Source: Candidatus Anammoximicrobium sp. (GTDB lineage: Bacteria; Planctomycetota; Planctomycetia; Pirellulales; Pirellulaceae). From it: a stretch of 46,957 bases of DNA. Position 1 is the stretch's first letter, and every line of letters starts with the position of its first letter. Positions 29,902 to 38,573 of the stretch are shown piece by piece. A model generated the notes under the pieces. The model saw only the letters and a list, made by a program, of their open reading frames with translations, had not been told where the DNA came from and did no database searches. The position numbers and the translations under genes were made by a program. The stretch is from positions 1 to 46,957 of the forward strand of contig JAAYYU010000007.1 of NCBI GenBank assembly GCA_012515235.1, given 5' to 3'.

Positions 29902-30081
29902 GGTCTGCAGACCCCTGAGCTTCTTGCGGCGGAGCGCAACCGCTGATGGTGTTGCTTCCCCAGAAGGCCGAATTCTCTATCAGCGGACGGTTTACAGCAA
30001 GCCCCCGGCCCCGAATTTTACGCCCGGTTTCCCCACGGGCGAACGCTTTTGCCGTCTGCCCGGAGGGCCGCCAGCACGGGG

Positions 30082-30810
30082 CTATTCCTTCTTCAATGTG
30101 TCCTGAAACACCTTGCGGAACTTGTCGACCTTGGGGCGAATCACCAGCTGGCAATAGCGCTGCTGCGGATTTGTGCGGAAGTAATTCTGATGATACTCTT
30201 CCGCCTTGTAGAACTTCAGCAGCGGACTGATCTCGGTGACGATGGGGGCGTCCCAGATGCCCGCTTTGTTCAGCTCCTGTTTGCGTTTCTGTGCCAACTC
30301 CCGCTGCTGCTGGTCGTGATAGAAAATCACCGAACGATACTGGGTGCCCACATCCGGGCCCTGCCGGTTCCGCGTTGTGGGGTCATGCGTCTGCCAGAAG
30401 ACTTCCAAGAGCTTGTCGAAGCTGATTTTCGCCGGATCGTAGCGGATCTGGCAGACTTCGGCGTGCCCGGTGGTCCCGGTGCAAACCTGCCTGTACGTCG
30501 GATTGGGGACCCTGCCGCCGGCATAGCCCGACTGGACGGACACCACGCCCTCCAGTTGCTGAAACACGGCTTCCACGCACCAGAAGCAGCCCGCGCCAAA
30601 GGTTGCCAGTTCCGTCCCGTCCGCGGGCTCCGCCCCACGCGCTGTGCCTTCCGCCGCAGCTTTCGCTGTGGAGTTCGTTGCCATCGGCTTGTCCCCCTCG
30701 AATCGGTCCGCTGCCGGGCTTGATTCCGCACACGGCGTCAGAACCAGCACGCCCAGCATCCATCTCCGCATTAACAACCGCAATCCACTCCAAATTGACC
30801 TTGCGTCCAT
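30082..30810 (-). CDS. msrA: Peptide methionine sulfoxide reductase, probably exported
   Basis: This reduces methionine-S-sulfoxide in proteins. The catalytic motif GCFWCVE (nucleophile in GCFWC) is followed by YAGG, the TGHAEVCQI segment, DPTTRNRQGPDVGTQYRS and YHQNYF, all classic MsrA. An N-terminal hydrophobic stretch with a lipobox-like LTPC suggests export or lipidation, so it may repair envelope proteins. The start is uncertain: ATG at 30810 follows a purine-rich GGGGG region, while ATG at 30771 or 30759 would still leave a signal peptide. It lies downstream of mtdB on the same strand across a 137-bp gap. Confidence 0.92.
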   Translation of the reverse strand: MDARSIWSGLRLLMRRWMLGVLVLTPCAESSPAADRFEGDKPMATNSTAKAAAEGTARGAEPADGTELATFGAGCFWCVEAVFQQLEGVVSVQSGYAGGRVPNPTYRQVCTGTTGHAEVCQIRYDPAKISFDKLLEVFWQTHDPTTRNRQGPDVGTQYRSVIFYHDQQQRELAQKRKQELNKAGIWDAPIVTEISPLLKFYKAEEYHQNYFRTNPQQRYCQLVIRPKVDKFRKVFQDTLKKE

Positions 30811-30947
30811 CCCGCTGCCCCCTACCCTAGTCCTTTGAGCTTGCACTTTTTCGAGGTTCTGTTCCTCGAATACGTTCACTTTTTGAAGGTTGCGACGGTG
30901 GACTCCGCCACTGCGTTCGCCTTGCCGGCTTGCCTAATCCGCTGCCG

Positions 30948-31844
30948 TTACTTGCCGCCTTCACGACCGGTGGACTCCGCACCCTCCAGTTCCCTTCCGA
31001 TGGCGTAGATTTCTTCCGCGTCCAAAACCTGGCTGTTACCCTGAAACAGGCGAGCGACCGCGGCGCTGTGGATCTTCATCTTGGCGCCTCCGATTCCGAT
31101 CGCGCCGTAGCAGATGACTCCGTTCCGGGAAGCCGCCCGGTCTGACGCTTCGAGACCGCCGATTCCCCACGGAGGCACCGCATTCAAGTCAATCGCGACT
31201 TCCAACGTGGCACACGTCTGCCACACGTCGGCAGGCAGCAGTTCGACCCCCAGCGCCCCGGCCGAGATGACAACGGAGACTCCTTGCATGGCCGCGGCCA
31301 GCGAATCGCGAGCCGTCGCCAGCGGCTCCAACACGGCGGCTTCGACCCGCTCCCGCACCTTTGCGCCTACGTCTTCGGCACGCGTCAGCACTCGCGACCC
31401 CACACGGACGCGAGCTCCCTCGCGAGCGAGCAACCGCACCACGCGCTGCCCCACCGGCCCCGTCGCCGCCAGCACCAGGACGGTTGCGCCCTTCAATCTG
31501 ACGTGGCGACCGGCGGCGATCACCGCCGCCGCCGCAGTGGTATTGGCGCCGTTGGCGTCCATCATCACCGAGACCCGCAGCGGCCCCAAGAAGGTCTGAA
31601 GAATCCGCCGCAACAGTTCCTCGGCCGCCCCCACCTCGGCGCCGCCCACAAAGATCGCCGTCGATTTCAAATCCTGCGGCCCGCGCGTGAAGATCGCGCC
31701 GTGAACCAGTCCGGGCACTTGATCCACCGTCACGCCGCGGTACTGCAGCAGATGTTCGACTCCCGCGTCAACAGCCACCACGGCATCGAAGACGCTGGGA
31801 TGCACGTCCGGGTCCAGTTGCAAGAGGATGCGAGGTTTGCTCAC
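30948..31844 (-). CDS. mtdB: NAD(P)-dependent methylene-tetrahydromethanopterin dehydrogenase
   Basis: This oxidises methylene-H4MPT to methenyl-H4MPT in bacterial formaldehyde oxidation. The N-terminal catalytic domain has the substrate-site stretch around HGAIFTRGP, DLKSTAIFVGG and the DANGANTTAAAAV motif of MtdA/MtdB. The Rossmann domain follows with VLVLAATGPVGQRVVRLLA (dinucleotide loop) and a GSR at the cofactor ribose position. Length (298 aa) is right. The start is GTG at 31844 behind an AGGAG site. It follows fae by 46 bp and is surely in the same transcript. MtdB rather than MtdA is favoured by H4MPT context and the N-terminal LLQLD pattern. Confidence 0.93.
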   Translation of the reverse strand: MSKPRILLQLDPDVHPSVFDAVVAVDAGVEHLLQYRGVTVDQVPGLVHGAIFTRGPQDLKSTAIFVGGAEVGAAEELLRRILQTFLGPLRVSVMMDANGANTTAAAAVIAAGRHVRLKGATVLVLAATGPVGQRVVRLLAREGARVRVGSRVLTRAEDVGAKVRERVEAAVLEPLATARDSLAAAMQGVSVVISAGALGVELLPADVWQTCATLEVAIDLNAVPPWGIGGLEASDRAASRNGVICYGAIGIGGAKMKIHSAAVARLFQGNSQVLDAEEIYAIGRELEGAESTGREGGK

Positions 31845-31890
31845 GGAACGACTCCTGGCAAAACCTGACCGCGCTAAATCCGTCCGGGAT

Positions 31891-32388
31891 CTAAAACCCT
31901 TGAAACGGGTGCTTGGCGGAATCCTTGCCAGCCAGCATCTCGTCCGCGGAAGGAGCGCCCTTCATCGCATTGGCAATCGCCGCCTTGGTCGCCTGGTAGT
32001 TGAAATCGTAGATCTTCCTGTCGTCCTCGGCCGCCGGATGAATGAACACGCCGCAGACGATGACCAGCTGCTCGCAATCCCCCTTCGGAATCACGCCTTC
32101 GGCCACCGAATCCGCCACTGCCTTGGCGACGGCCGCCTGAGCGGGGCCGAACATCTGCACGGCTTGACGCATGCCTTTGATGGTGACTTTCGTGATCATC
32201 ACCGTGGACGGCTTGACGGCCAGATTCGGCGTCAGCACGGCCAGCAAGTTCGTGTGCCCTTCGCTCTGGCAAGCCAACGCGTTGGCGAACGCCATGCCCA
32301 CCGGGCCGTCTTTGCTGCCGATCAGCAGATCAATATGGGCAATCTCGTTGCCTTCGCCAGCTAGGGCTTCTCCGATGAACATCGACAT
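31891..32388 (-). CDS. fae: Formaldehyde-activating enzyme
   Basis: This condenses formaldehyde with tetrahydromethanopterin to methylene-H4MPT, the entry step of H4MPT-linked C1 oxidation. The family signature EIAHIDLLIGSKDGPVG holds the catalytic His (H18 here). It is followed by FANALACQSEGHTNLLAV and the KPSTVMITKVTIK segment that lines the pterin pocket, and a closing NYQATKAAIANAM helix. Length (165 aa) is typical of stand-alone Fae. The ATG at 32388 follows a GAAGGGAG site. It leads the fae-mtdB pair and is divergent from an ATP-grasp gene at 32572. Confidence 0.97.
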   Translation of the reverse strand: MSMFIGEALAGEGNEIAHIDLLIGSKDGPVGMAFANALACQSEGHTNLLAVLTPNLAVKPSTVMITKVTIKGMRQAVQMFGPAQAAVAKAVADSVAEGVIPKGDCEQLVIVCGVFIHPAAEDDRKIYDFNYQATKAAIANAMKGAPSADEMLAGKDSAKHPFQGF

Positions 32389-32571
32389 GCGATGGTTCTC
32401 CCTTCAAGGATGTGAACGACTGGGGCTTGACCAAGGTCGAGAAGTTAACAAACGATGGAACAAATTCAAGCACCCCGGCACGAAACGCAAGACGTTCCAG
32501 GGCACCGGAGGATCGGAGCCCACGGATACGCTTCCCAATCGCAGTAACAGGGTTTTAACGCCAGAACTCGA
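32389..32571. promoter_or_regulatory. Divergent promoter region of fae and the ATP-grasp gene
   Basis: This 183-bp region drives fae leftward and the ATP-grasp gene rightward. On the minus strand a weak TTGAAT/TAACTT pair with 16-bp spacing lies upstream of fae near 32450-32480. No clear rightward promoter or operator palindrome was identified. Confidence 0.3.
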
Positions 32572-33717
32572 ATGACGGAGACACGGCGACTGCTGATCCT
32601 CGGAGTCAGTGCCCGCGCGGCGGCGTTTTCAGCTGTCCGTGCCGGTTACATGCCCCTGGCGGTGGATTGCTTCCGGGACGAAGACTTGCCCGTCGGCAGT
32701 GTTTGCCGTCGCGTCGATTCTTATCCGACCGGTTTTGAAGCCGAGGCCGCTGCTCTCCCGCAGTGCCCTTGGCTGTATACCGGAGGGTTGGAGAATCATC
32801 CCAAGCTGGTCGGCCGCATCGCCAAGCAGCGGCCGCTCTTGGGCAACTCGGAGCGCGTCCTGCGCCGAGTGCGAAACCCTTTTGCGTTGGCCGAAGTGTT
32901 GCGGTGCGAAGGTCTGCCCAGTCTGGACGTCTCGGCTGCGCCCCCAGACTCGGCGTCCGCAGACTGGCTGCAAAAACCTCGGCGTTCTGGCGGCGGGCGG
33001 AGGATCGCGTTCGTCTCCCGGACTGCTACGGATCGGTTCGAGCCAATGCGGCGGTTTTACTACCAGCGTCACGTCCGTGGCACTGCGTGCAGCGCCGTCT
33101 ACGTCGCGTCCAACGGCCGCGCTGTCTGGTTGGGGGCCACTCAGCAGTTGATCGGCACGCCGTGGACCGGGGCCAGGGGGTTTGAGTACGCGGGGTCAAT
33201 CGGTCCGCTGGCCGTGTCCCCGGAAGAGCAGACACAATGGCGGGCCATTGGCCAGTGCCTGGCAGCCCGTTTCGAATTGTCGGGCTTATTTGGTGTGGAT
33301 GCCGTGATGTCCGATGGCGCTCTTTGGGTTGTCGAGGTGAATCCGCGCTATACGGCCTCGGTCGAAGTGCTGGAATTGGCCCGCGGCGTGGACCTGTTGG
33401 GGCCGCACGTGCTGGCCTGTAAGACGGGCGAATTGCCGGCCGAACGATCCGGACGGTCTGAGGAGCGGCGTGTTGGAAAAGCGATCGTCTATGCCGAGCA
33501 CGACGGACGCGTGCCGACCAGCTTCAAGCAGTTTCTTGGCAACGTCAATGCCAATCCAGCTCGGCCTGCAGTAGCCGACATCCCCGCCACCGGCCGGGCA
33601 TTTCAGCGTGGCGAACCCTTGGTGACCGTGTTGGCCGAAGGCGGCTCGCTGAGCGAGGTCGAACAACGCTTGCAGCAGCAAGTGGCTCTGGTCCAGGCTG
33701 CTTTGGCGTGCGTGTGA
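32572..33717 (+). CDS. ATP-grasp protein of COG2232 type, linked to H4MPT metabolism (381 aa)
   Basis: The N-terminus (RRLLILGVSARAAAFSAVRAG) is the preATP-grasp strand-loop-helix of COG2232 carboligases. The ATP-grasp core has a KPRRSGGGRRI-like nucleotide loop (about residues 135-145), a YYQRHVRGTACSAVYVA strand, and the metal site in LFGVDAVMSDGALWVVEVNPRYTASVE. Genes of this type often travel with bacterial H4MPT enzymes and are thought to serve cofactor synthesis. Its divergent placement from fae supports that. No strong ribosome site precedes the ATG at 32572. The precise ligation reaction is unknown. Confidence 0.8.
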   Translation: MTETRRLLILGVSARAAAFSAVRAGYMPLAVDCFRDEDLPVGSVCRRVDSYPTGFEAEAAALPQCPWLYTGGLENHPKLVGRIAKQRPLLGNSERVLRRVRNPFALAEVLRCEGLPSLDVSAAPPDSASADWLQKPRRSGGGRRIAFVSRTATDRFEPMRRFYYQRHVRGTACSAVYVASNGRAVWLGATQQLIGTPWTGARGFEYAGSIGPLAVSPEEQTQWRAIGQCLAARFELSGLFGVDAVMSDGALWVVEVNPRYTASVEVLELARGVDLLGPHVLACKTGELPAERSGRSEERRVGKAIVYAEHDGRVPTSFKQFLGNVNANPARPAVADIPATGRAFQRGEPLVTVLAEGGSLSEVEQRLQQQVALVQAALACV

Positions 33718-33889
33718 CGTTGCTGCAAGGAATGTTTGCCTGCGGAGTTTCCTTGGCCGGAAGGGGACGTTACACTGTTTTCCTCGCGTTGGATTCGAAC
33801 GCCAAGTTTGCCAACGCACGGATACCGCGCAGGAAACTGCGACGATCCCCCAGCGACGACGACTACTTAGCCAACCGGGAGCAAGGCTC

Positions 33890-34807
33890 ATGACGACGAG
33901 CCGGGAGACTTGCGGAATCATGACAAGCCGACGGGTTTTTCTCGGTCACGTGGCTGCCGCCGGCTGCACAGCCGCGCTGAACCGACAATCCGCGTCTGCT
34001 GCCGAAGGTCGCGTTCCGTGGACCATGCAGCTGTCCACTTCATCAATCCATTACCTGCGTTTGCCGATCGAACAGGCTTGCGAGCGGATCGCCGAATTGG
34101 GCTTCGAGGCCGTGGACATCTGGTCTGCCCATCAAGGCTGCCCGCACTTGGACGATGTGGCCCAACGCTTGGGGACGGACGGATTGCGCAAGGTGCTCGA
34201 CCGGCGCAAGCTGAAGTTGTTTGCGTTTTCGGTATACGCTGGCGGCTACGCGCGGTACGCCCAGCTGCTGGGCGAGTCCGGTGGCGGCGTGGCGGTGCAG
34301 GGCAGCGCGGGGCCATGCGAGCCCGGCGAGTTGACCGCGCGGATGAAGGCGTTCCTGGAAGCCCTGAAACCTCAGATCGAGTTGGCGGAAAGGTACAACT
34401 CGTATCTGGCCATCGAGAACCACGGGCACGCCCTGTTGGACTCGCTGGACTCGTTCAAAGCCTTTGTGGATCTGAATCGGTCGCCGCGGCTGGGAATCGC
34501 GCTGGCCCCCTATCACGTCCAGGCGGGCAAGGCGTCGGTCGAGGATGCGATCGCGATTTGCGGCGGCCAACTGTTCTTCTTCTACGCTTGGCAACATGCC
34601 GACGGTGTCGGCCAGTTGCCAGGTGATGGCCCGACCGATTTCCGCCCTTGGCTCGCGGCGCTCGCCAAGATCCGCTATCGTGGCTGCGTTAACCCGTTCA
34701 TGCACGGCGACTTGGAGCCCGAAACGATGTCTGCGGCGTTGGCCAAGAGTCGGGATTACTTGGTGCGGAGTTGGACCGAAGTGCAGCAGCGAACCGCTGG
34801 GAATTGA
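33890..34807 (+). CDS. Exported sugar phosphate isomerase/epimerase-like TIM-barrel protein (305 aa)
   Basis: An AP-endonuclease-2-like TIM barrel. Visible motifs are LGFEAVDIWSAH near residue 80, LKLFAFSVYAGG, and YLAIENHGHALLDSLDSF with a likely metal-binding Glu, then a late GCVNPFMHGD strand. A twin-arginine signal (MTSRRVFLGHVAAAG, from residue 11) predicts Tat export. The ATG at 33890 has a GGGAG-like site; an ATG at 33920 would leave a more typical Tat signal length and cannot be excluded. It lies 22 bp before the symporter gene and the two are surely one operon. It may act on a sugar or polyol outside the cytoplasm; substrate unknown. Confidence 0.85.
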   Translation: MTTSRETCGIMTSRRVFLGHVAAAGCTAALNRQSASAAEGRVPWTMQLSTSSIHYLRLPIEQACERIAELGFEAVDIWSAHQGCPHLDDVAQRLGTDGLRKVLDRRKLKLFAFSVYAGGYARYAQLLGESGGGVAVQGSAGPCEPGELTARMKAFLEALKPQIELAERYNSYLAIENHGHALLDSLDSFKAFVDLNRSPRLGIALAPYHVQAGKASVEDAIAICGGQLFFFYAWQHADGVGQLPGDGPTDFRPWLAALAKIRYRGCVNPFMHGDLEPETMSAALAKSRDYLVRSWTEVQQRTAGN

Positions 34808-34829
34808 CCACGTTCAGGAGACCGAGTTG

Positions 34830-36377
34830 ATGACCAATTTCACCTGGATCGACGGCAGCATCGTCGGGATGTACCTGCTGGCCACGATGATTGCCGGCAT
34901 CATGGTGCGGAAGTACGTCTCCCGCGTCGATCACTTTCTGGTCGCTGGCCGCGAAATGAACGTCTTTCTGGGGATCGCCTCGCTGGCGGCCACCGAATTC
35001 GGCATCGTGACCTGCATGTACACGGCCCAAGCCGGCTACACGCGCGGGTTCTCCGGCTCGATTCCCGGGATCCTCAACGCGCTGGCCATGTTCTTCGTCG
35101 GCTGGACCGGATTCTGTGTCAAGCCGTTGCGCGACTCCGGGGCGATCACGATCCCGGAGTTGTTCGAGCAGCGGTACGGCAAGTTCGTCCGCTGGCTGGC
35201 GGGCGTCGTGATCGTCCTGGGCGGTCTGTTGAACATGGGCGTCTTCCTGCGGGTCGGCGGCCAGTTTCTGGTGGTCTGTTGCGGCATGAATCTGCAGTAC
35301 CTGGAAATTGCCATGACGGTGCTGCTGGTAGGCGTCGCCGTGTACACGATCATGGGCGGTATGCTCTCCGTGCTCGTGACCGACTTCCTGCAGTTCATCG
35401 TGATGAGCGCCGGGATGCTGGTAGTGACCATTCTGGTGCTCAGTTACGTCGGCTGGGACCGGATGATCGACGCCGTGGAGACGAACTATGGCGAAGGCGG
35501 CTTCAATCCTTTTGTGGCCCCTGACCTGGGCTGGGCGTTTGTGGTGTCGAACCTGTTCACCAACATCGCCTCGGTTTTGACTTGGCAGACGTGCATCGCC
35601 CGGTTGCTGGCGGCCAAGGACAGCAAGACGGGCCGCCGCGTCTATACGGGCACCGCGTTCTTCTTCGTTTGCCGCTGGATCATCCCCGGCCTGTGGGGCA
35701 TCGCGGCGCTGGCCATGATCGAACCGGCGGTGGTCGAGACGATCGGGCTGCAGTTTGGAGAGAAGGATGGCTCGCTGTTCGCCATGCCGTTTTTCCTGGC
35801 CCAAATCGTCCCCGCTGGGATGATGGGCGTGCTGGTGGCAGCCATGCTGGCGGCCGATATGTCCACCGATTCGTCGTATATGCTGACCTGGGGCAGTGTG
35901 ATTTACAACGACATTCTGGCCCCGTTCCGCCGCAAGCCGTGGCCGGAAAAGCGAGGCATCCTGTGGAACCGCTGCATCGTGGCGTTGATCGGCATGTTCC
36001 TGCTGTTCTGGGGCCTGTGGTACAAGCTCGAAGGAAACCTCTGGGAGTACCTGCAGACGACCGGGGCGATTTATCTGGCGAGCATGTCGGCGTTGCTGAT
36101 CGCCTGCTGCTACTGGAAACGGGCCAACAACTGGGGCGCCATCGCGGCCATCCTCGTCGGCGCCGCGCTGCCCGTGCTGGCCTTGTCGCTCAACCTGTTC
36201 GTCCAAGTGCCCCTGCTGGACGAGACCGGAGCCCAAATCGTGAAAGACGGCAAGCTCATGACGCAGGGCTTGGCCAAGTACTACGTGGGTGACAATTTTG
36301 TGAATATCGGCACGTTCTTGGCCACCGGTTTGGCCATGGTCGTGGGGTCCTTACTCAAACCGCGTTCCTCGAACTAG
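34830..36377 (+). CDS. Sodium:solute symporter family protein (515 aa)
   Basis: An SSS-family transporter with about 13 hydrophobic helices. Family marks are the VSRVDHFLVAGREMNVFLGIASLAATEFG region with an unwound first helix, SITIPELFEQRYGK-like residues after helix 3, and a conserved AAMLAADMSTDSSYMLTWGSVIYNDI stretch that holds the Na2-site Ser/Thr residues. The ATG at 34830 follows AGGAG at 34816-34820. It probably imports a sugar, uronate or related solute together with the upstream exported isomerase-like protein. The substrate cannot be read from sequence. Confidence 0.93.
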   Translation: MTNFTWIDGSIVGMYLLATMIAGIMVRKYVSRVDHFLVAGREMNVFLGIASLAATEFGIVTCMYTAQAGYTRGFSGSIPGILNALAMFFVGWTGFCVKPLRDSGAITIPELFEQRYGKFVRWLAGVVIVLGGLLNMGVFLRVGGQFLVVCCGMNLQYLEIAMTVLLVGVAVYTIMGGMLSVLVTDFLQFIVMSAGMLVVTILVLSYVGWDRMIDAVETNYGEGGFNPFVAPDLGWAFVVSNLFTNIASVLTWQTCIARLLAAKDSKTGRRVYTGTAFFFVCRWIIPGLWGIAALAMIEPAVVETIGLQFGEKDGSLFAMPFFLAQIVPAGMMGVLVAAMLAADMSTDSSYMLTWGSVIYNDILAPFRRKPWPEKRGILWNRCIVALIGMFLLFWGLWYKLEGNLWEYLQTTGAIYLASMSALLIACCYWKRANNWGAIAAILVGAALPVLALSLNLFVQVPLLDETGAQIVKDGKLMTQGLAKYYVGDNFVNIGTFLATGLAMVVGSLLKPRSSN

Positions 36378-36620
36378 CAACAAAAAGGGAAACGGACACG
36401 CAAAGACGCCGTCCATGATGGCACGGTCGAACGAACCGGGGTCAGGCTTACAGAATTCAATTTTGGCCGAGCAGGGTCGTACCACATGGCTGGCAGCGCG
36501 ATCGGCCAAAACTGAATTCTGTAAGCCTGACCCCGGCACCCCCAAAAAAACGCCGAAACCTACTTTGGTGCCAGACTGTAACCCAAGGGCCGACGCGGTC
36601 GGCATTTACGGAGGTAAGTC
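36378..36620. other. Intergenic region holding a REPIN-like palindrome
   Basis: The 243 bp between symporter and small membrane peptide contain no gene. The main content is the 101-bp inverted-repeat unit at 36436-36536. A GGAGGT ribosome site (36610-36615) serves the peptide gene starting at 36621. Confidence 0.5.
36436..36536. repeat. 101-bp REPIN-like unit with 35-bp inverted arms
   Basis: The left arm (36436-36470, starting CCGGGGTCAGGCTTACAG) and right arm (36502-36536) are reverse complements over 35 bp with one mismatch, around a 31-bp spacer. The GGGGTCAGGCTTACAGAATT core resembles palindromes that REP-associated tyrosine (IS200-like) transposases mobilise in many bacteria. No transposase is present here. 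It splits the symporter from the small peptide gene, perhaps inserted into an operon. Confidence 0.8.
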
Positions 36621-36782
36621 ATGGATCCAATCGCAATGCTCAGCAGGCATCCGGTCTGGGGCTTGCTCACGCTGGCCGCGTTGGCTTGGTATTCAAGCGT
36701 GACCGTGTACGTCGCCATCCGCGGTTCGATGGATATTAAGCACATGCTGCGCTCCCTGTCCGACCAGCAACGCGACGGCTAG
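36621..36782 (+). CDS. Small single-helix membrane protein (53 aa), candidate symporter accessory peptide
   Basis: The ORF starts at ATG 36621 behind an excellent GGAGGT site with 5-base spacing and ends at TAG 36780-36782. It encodes a short N-terminal segment, one transmembrane helix (about residues 12-33, GLLTLAALAWYSSVTVYVAI) and a charged C-terminal tail with KHMLRSLSDQQ. Small one-helix proteins next to sodium:solute symporters are known in bacteria as accessory subunits. This one follows a symporter gene, though a palindromic repeat lies between. The coding case rests on ribosome site and membrane pattern. Confidence 0.65.
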   Translation: MDPIAMLSRHPVWGLLTLAALAWYSSVTVYVAIRGSMDIKHMLRSLSDQQRDG

Positions 36783-37078
36783 GACTTCGGCCACGCAAAA
36801 TCTGCCCCCATGCCGGCTGAACGGGCTTGGCCTTCGGGCCTGCGTTTCCGACCGTCGTCCAGGCAACCGGCAGTCGTCGATATTGCCCAACCGGGACAAG
36901 TCCACGCCAGTCCCCCCCCGCTTGCGCATCTGGACAGTCCTTTTTTTCTATGAGATCTTTCTTTTATCAAAACGTCACAAGGAGTAGAATTCCACAGGAG
37001 GGGAATGTAGGCTTTTCGTCGCTGTGCGATCAGGGATCGATCTGCGATTCAATCAAAACTCTATTTGTTGAGCCGATC
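36783..37078. other. 296-bp intergenic region before a lipoprotein gene
   Basis: No gene is seen. The second half (from about 36940) is AT-rich with T-runs and is likely to hold the promoter for the lipoprotein/DUF1559 pair. I could not fix boxes with proper spacing. An in-frame extension of the lipoprotein runs through it, but it lacks signal-peptide sense and is rejected. Confidence 0.35.
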
Positions 37079-37486
37079 ATGAACAAGGTCACTGGCTTTT
37101 TGGTTCTAGGTGTCTGTGTCGGATGTCTTTCTTTCGGCTGCTCCGGGGGCGGCGACTTCAAGGTTGGCAGGGTCAAGGGGCAAGTCACGTGCCAGGGTCA
37201 ACCTGTAGCAGGCGCGTTGATCCAGTTGATCCCCCAGGCGACGGGTGACAGCGGGATGAGCGGCAAGTCGGCGATCGGCACCGCGGATGATAATGGCAAC
37301 TTTGAGCTGTCGACGTACCAGCCTGGCGATGGTGCTGTCATCGGCACGCACAGTGTGAAAGTGGGTTCGCCGGATCCGGAAAAGGGGCTTCCGGGAGCCG
37401 TTCCGGATGGGTTGACCTTTGAGGTAAAACCAGGCACGAACGAACTGAAGATTGAATTGGTGCCGGGTGCCGGCAGCCCGAAATAA
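37079..37486 (+). CDS. Lipoprotein with carboxypeptidase-regulatory-like fold (135 aa)
   Basis: A signal peptide ends in a lipobox with Cys at residue 21 (SFGC). The mature part begins with a VKGQVTCQGQPVAGALIQLIP strand pair typical of carboxypeptidase-regulatory/transthyretin-like domains. It continues with TADDNGNFELSTYQPGDGAVIGTHSVKV and a closing VKPGTNELKIEL strand. Both this and the lipoprotein at 12914 share layout and size and pair with a DUF1559 gene. Here the order is reversed: lipoprotein first, DUF1559 113 bp after. The ribosome site is weak (GAG only). Function unknown. Confidence 0.85.
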   Translation: MNKVTGFLVLGVCVGCLSFGCSGGGDFKVGRVKGQVTCQGQPVAGALIQLIPQATGDSGMSGKSAIGTADDNGNFELSTYQPGDGAVIGTHSVKVGSPDPEKGLPGAVPDGLTFEVKPGTNELKIELVPGAGSPK

Positions 37487-37598
37487 GCATAGACGCTTTG
37501 CGCGTATTCGCCAGACGATCACACGCCGTGTCGTTCGGCACAGCTTTCATGATGATCGATCCTGTATCATGTTTACTCTTGTCGCGAAAGGACAACCC

Positions 37599-38573
37599 AT
37601 GTCTCGTCCACGATGCAGCCGAGGTTTCACCTTGGTAGAACTACTGGTCGTTATTGCCATTATCGGAATTCTGGTTGCGCTGTTGCTGCCGGCCATCCAG
37701 GCGGCGCGTGAGGCGGCGCGACGGACCCAATGCACGAACAATCTGAAGCAACTGGGAATCGCGTTTCATAATTACCACGACACGTACAAGGTTTTGCCGT
37801 CCGGCAGCATCTCCGTCTTCATCCGCGACGGCCAATGGGCCGGCGGGTTGACTGCCGCTCCGGCCAGCGGCAATGACGCCACCCTGTGGAGCGCGTTCAT
37901 CCTGCCCTTTGCCGAGCAAAGCGTCCTGTACGACCAAATCGTCGGGATGGGCTGGTTCGTCAACTGGGACGACGATGGTCCGAACGAAACGCTGCTGGAG
38001 ACTCGTCTGGGGATGTACCAATGCCCCAGCGCTCCGGAGATTTCCCAGATCTATAACAACAACGGCGTTGACTCTCGCGTTTCGGGCAACTACGGCGTCG
38101 TGGTTTCAGGGTATGTGGGGTACGTGCAACCCGCCTGGACCAATCAGCACCTGGATGACGGTGCACGCGTGGGCGACATGCAGGAGGACTATCGCCACGA
38201 CGGCCCGATTCATCTGCGGAACGGCTCTCGGACGATGGCCCTGATTGTCGACGGGACCAGCAACACGCTGATGATCGGCGAACGGAACCGGCCGGTCGAT
38301 ATGATGACCAATGGCAAGTATTTCAACTACTGGTACATCGGAACGCCGACCTGCACGGACCGGGTCTCCGAGTACTGCGGCTCGACGGGCATCGAGTTGA
38401 ACTCGGCGAATCGCGGCGAGTACGCCTACGCGGGCTTCCGCAGCATGCATCCGGGCTCGGTCCAGTTCGCATTGTGTGACGGCTCGACGCGGGCGATCTC
38501 GGAGAACGTTGCGCGGGATGTCCTGAGCGCGCTGGGCACCCGTTCCGGTTCCGAGTCCGTGCAGATGCCGTAG
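37599..38573 (+). CDS. DUF1559 protein with prepilin-type N-terminus (324 aa)
   Basis: The prepilin signal is textbook: a basic leader, G9 before F10, then TLVELLVV and the hydrophobic helix ending PAIQAAREAARR. The H-X9-DG motif is near the C-terminus (His of SMHPG, then nine residues, then DGS). The core between them differs widely from the DUF1559 protein at 11859, beyond shared QLGIAFHNYHDTY-like and NTLMIGE segments, so they are diverged paralogues. ATG 37599 follows AAAGGA at 37587-37592; an ATG at 37569 would lengthen the leader by ten residues and is less likely. Confidence 0.92.
   Translation: MSRPRCSRGFTLVELLVVIAIIGILVALLLPAIQAAREAARRTQCTNNLKQLGIAFHNYHDTYKVLPSGSISVFIRDGQWAGGLTAAPASGNDATLWSAFILPFAEQSVLYDQIVGMGWFVNWDDDGPNETLLETRLGMYQCPSAPEISQIYNNNGVDSRVSGNYGVVVSGYVGYVQPAWTNQHLDDGARVGDMQEDYRHDGPIHLRNGSRTMALIVDGTSNTLMIGERNRPVDMMTNGKYFNYWYIGTPTCTDRVSEYCGSTGIELNSANRGEYAYAGFRSMHPGSVQFALCDGSTRAISENVARDVLSALGTRSGSESVQMP

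Noticed and set aside
30811..30879. N-terminal extension of msrA to 30879
   Set aside because: It adds a charged, unconserved leader before the signal-like segment and lacks a good ribosome site.
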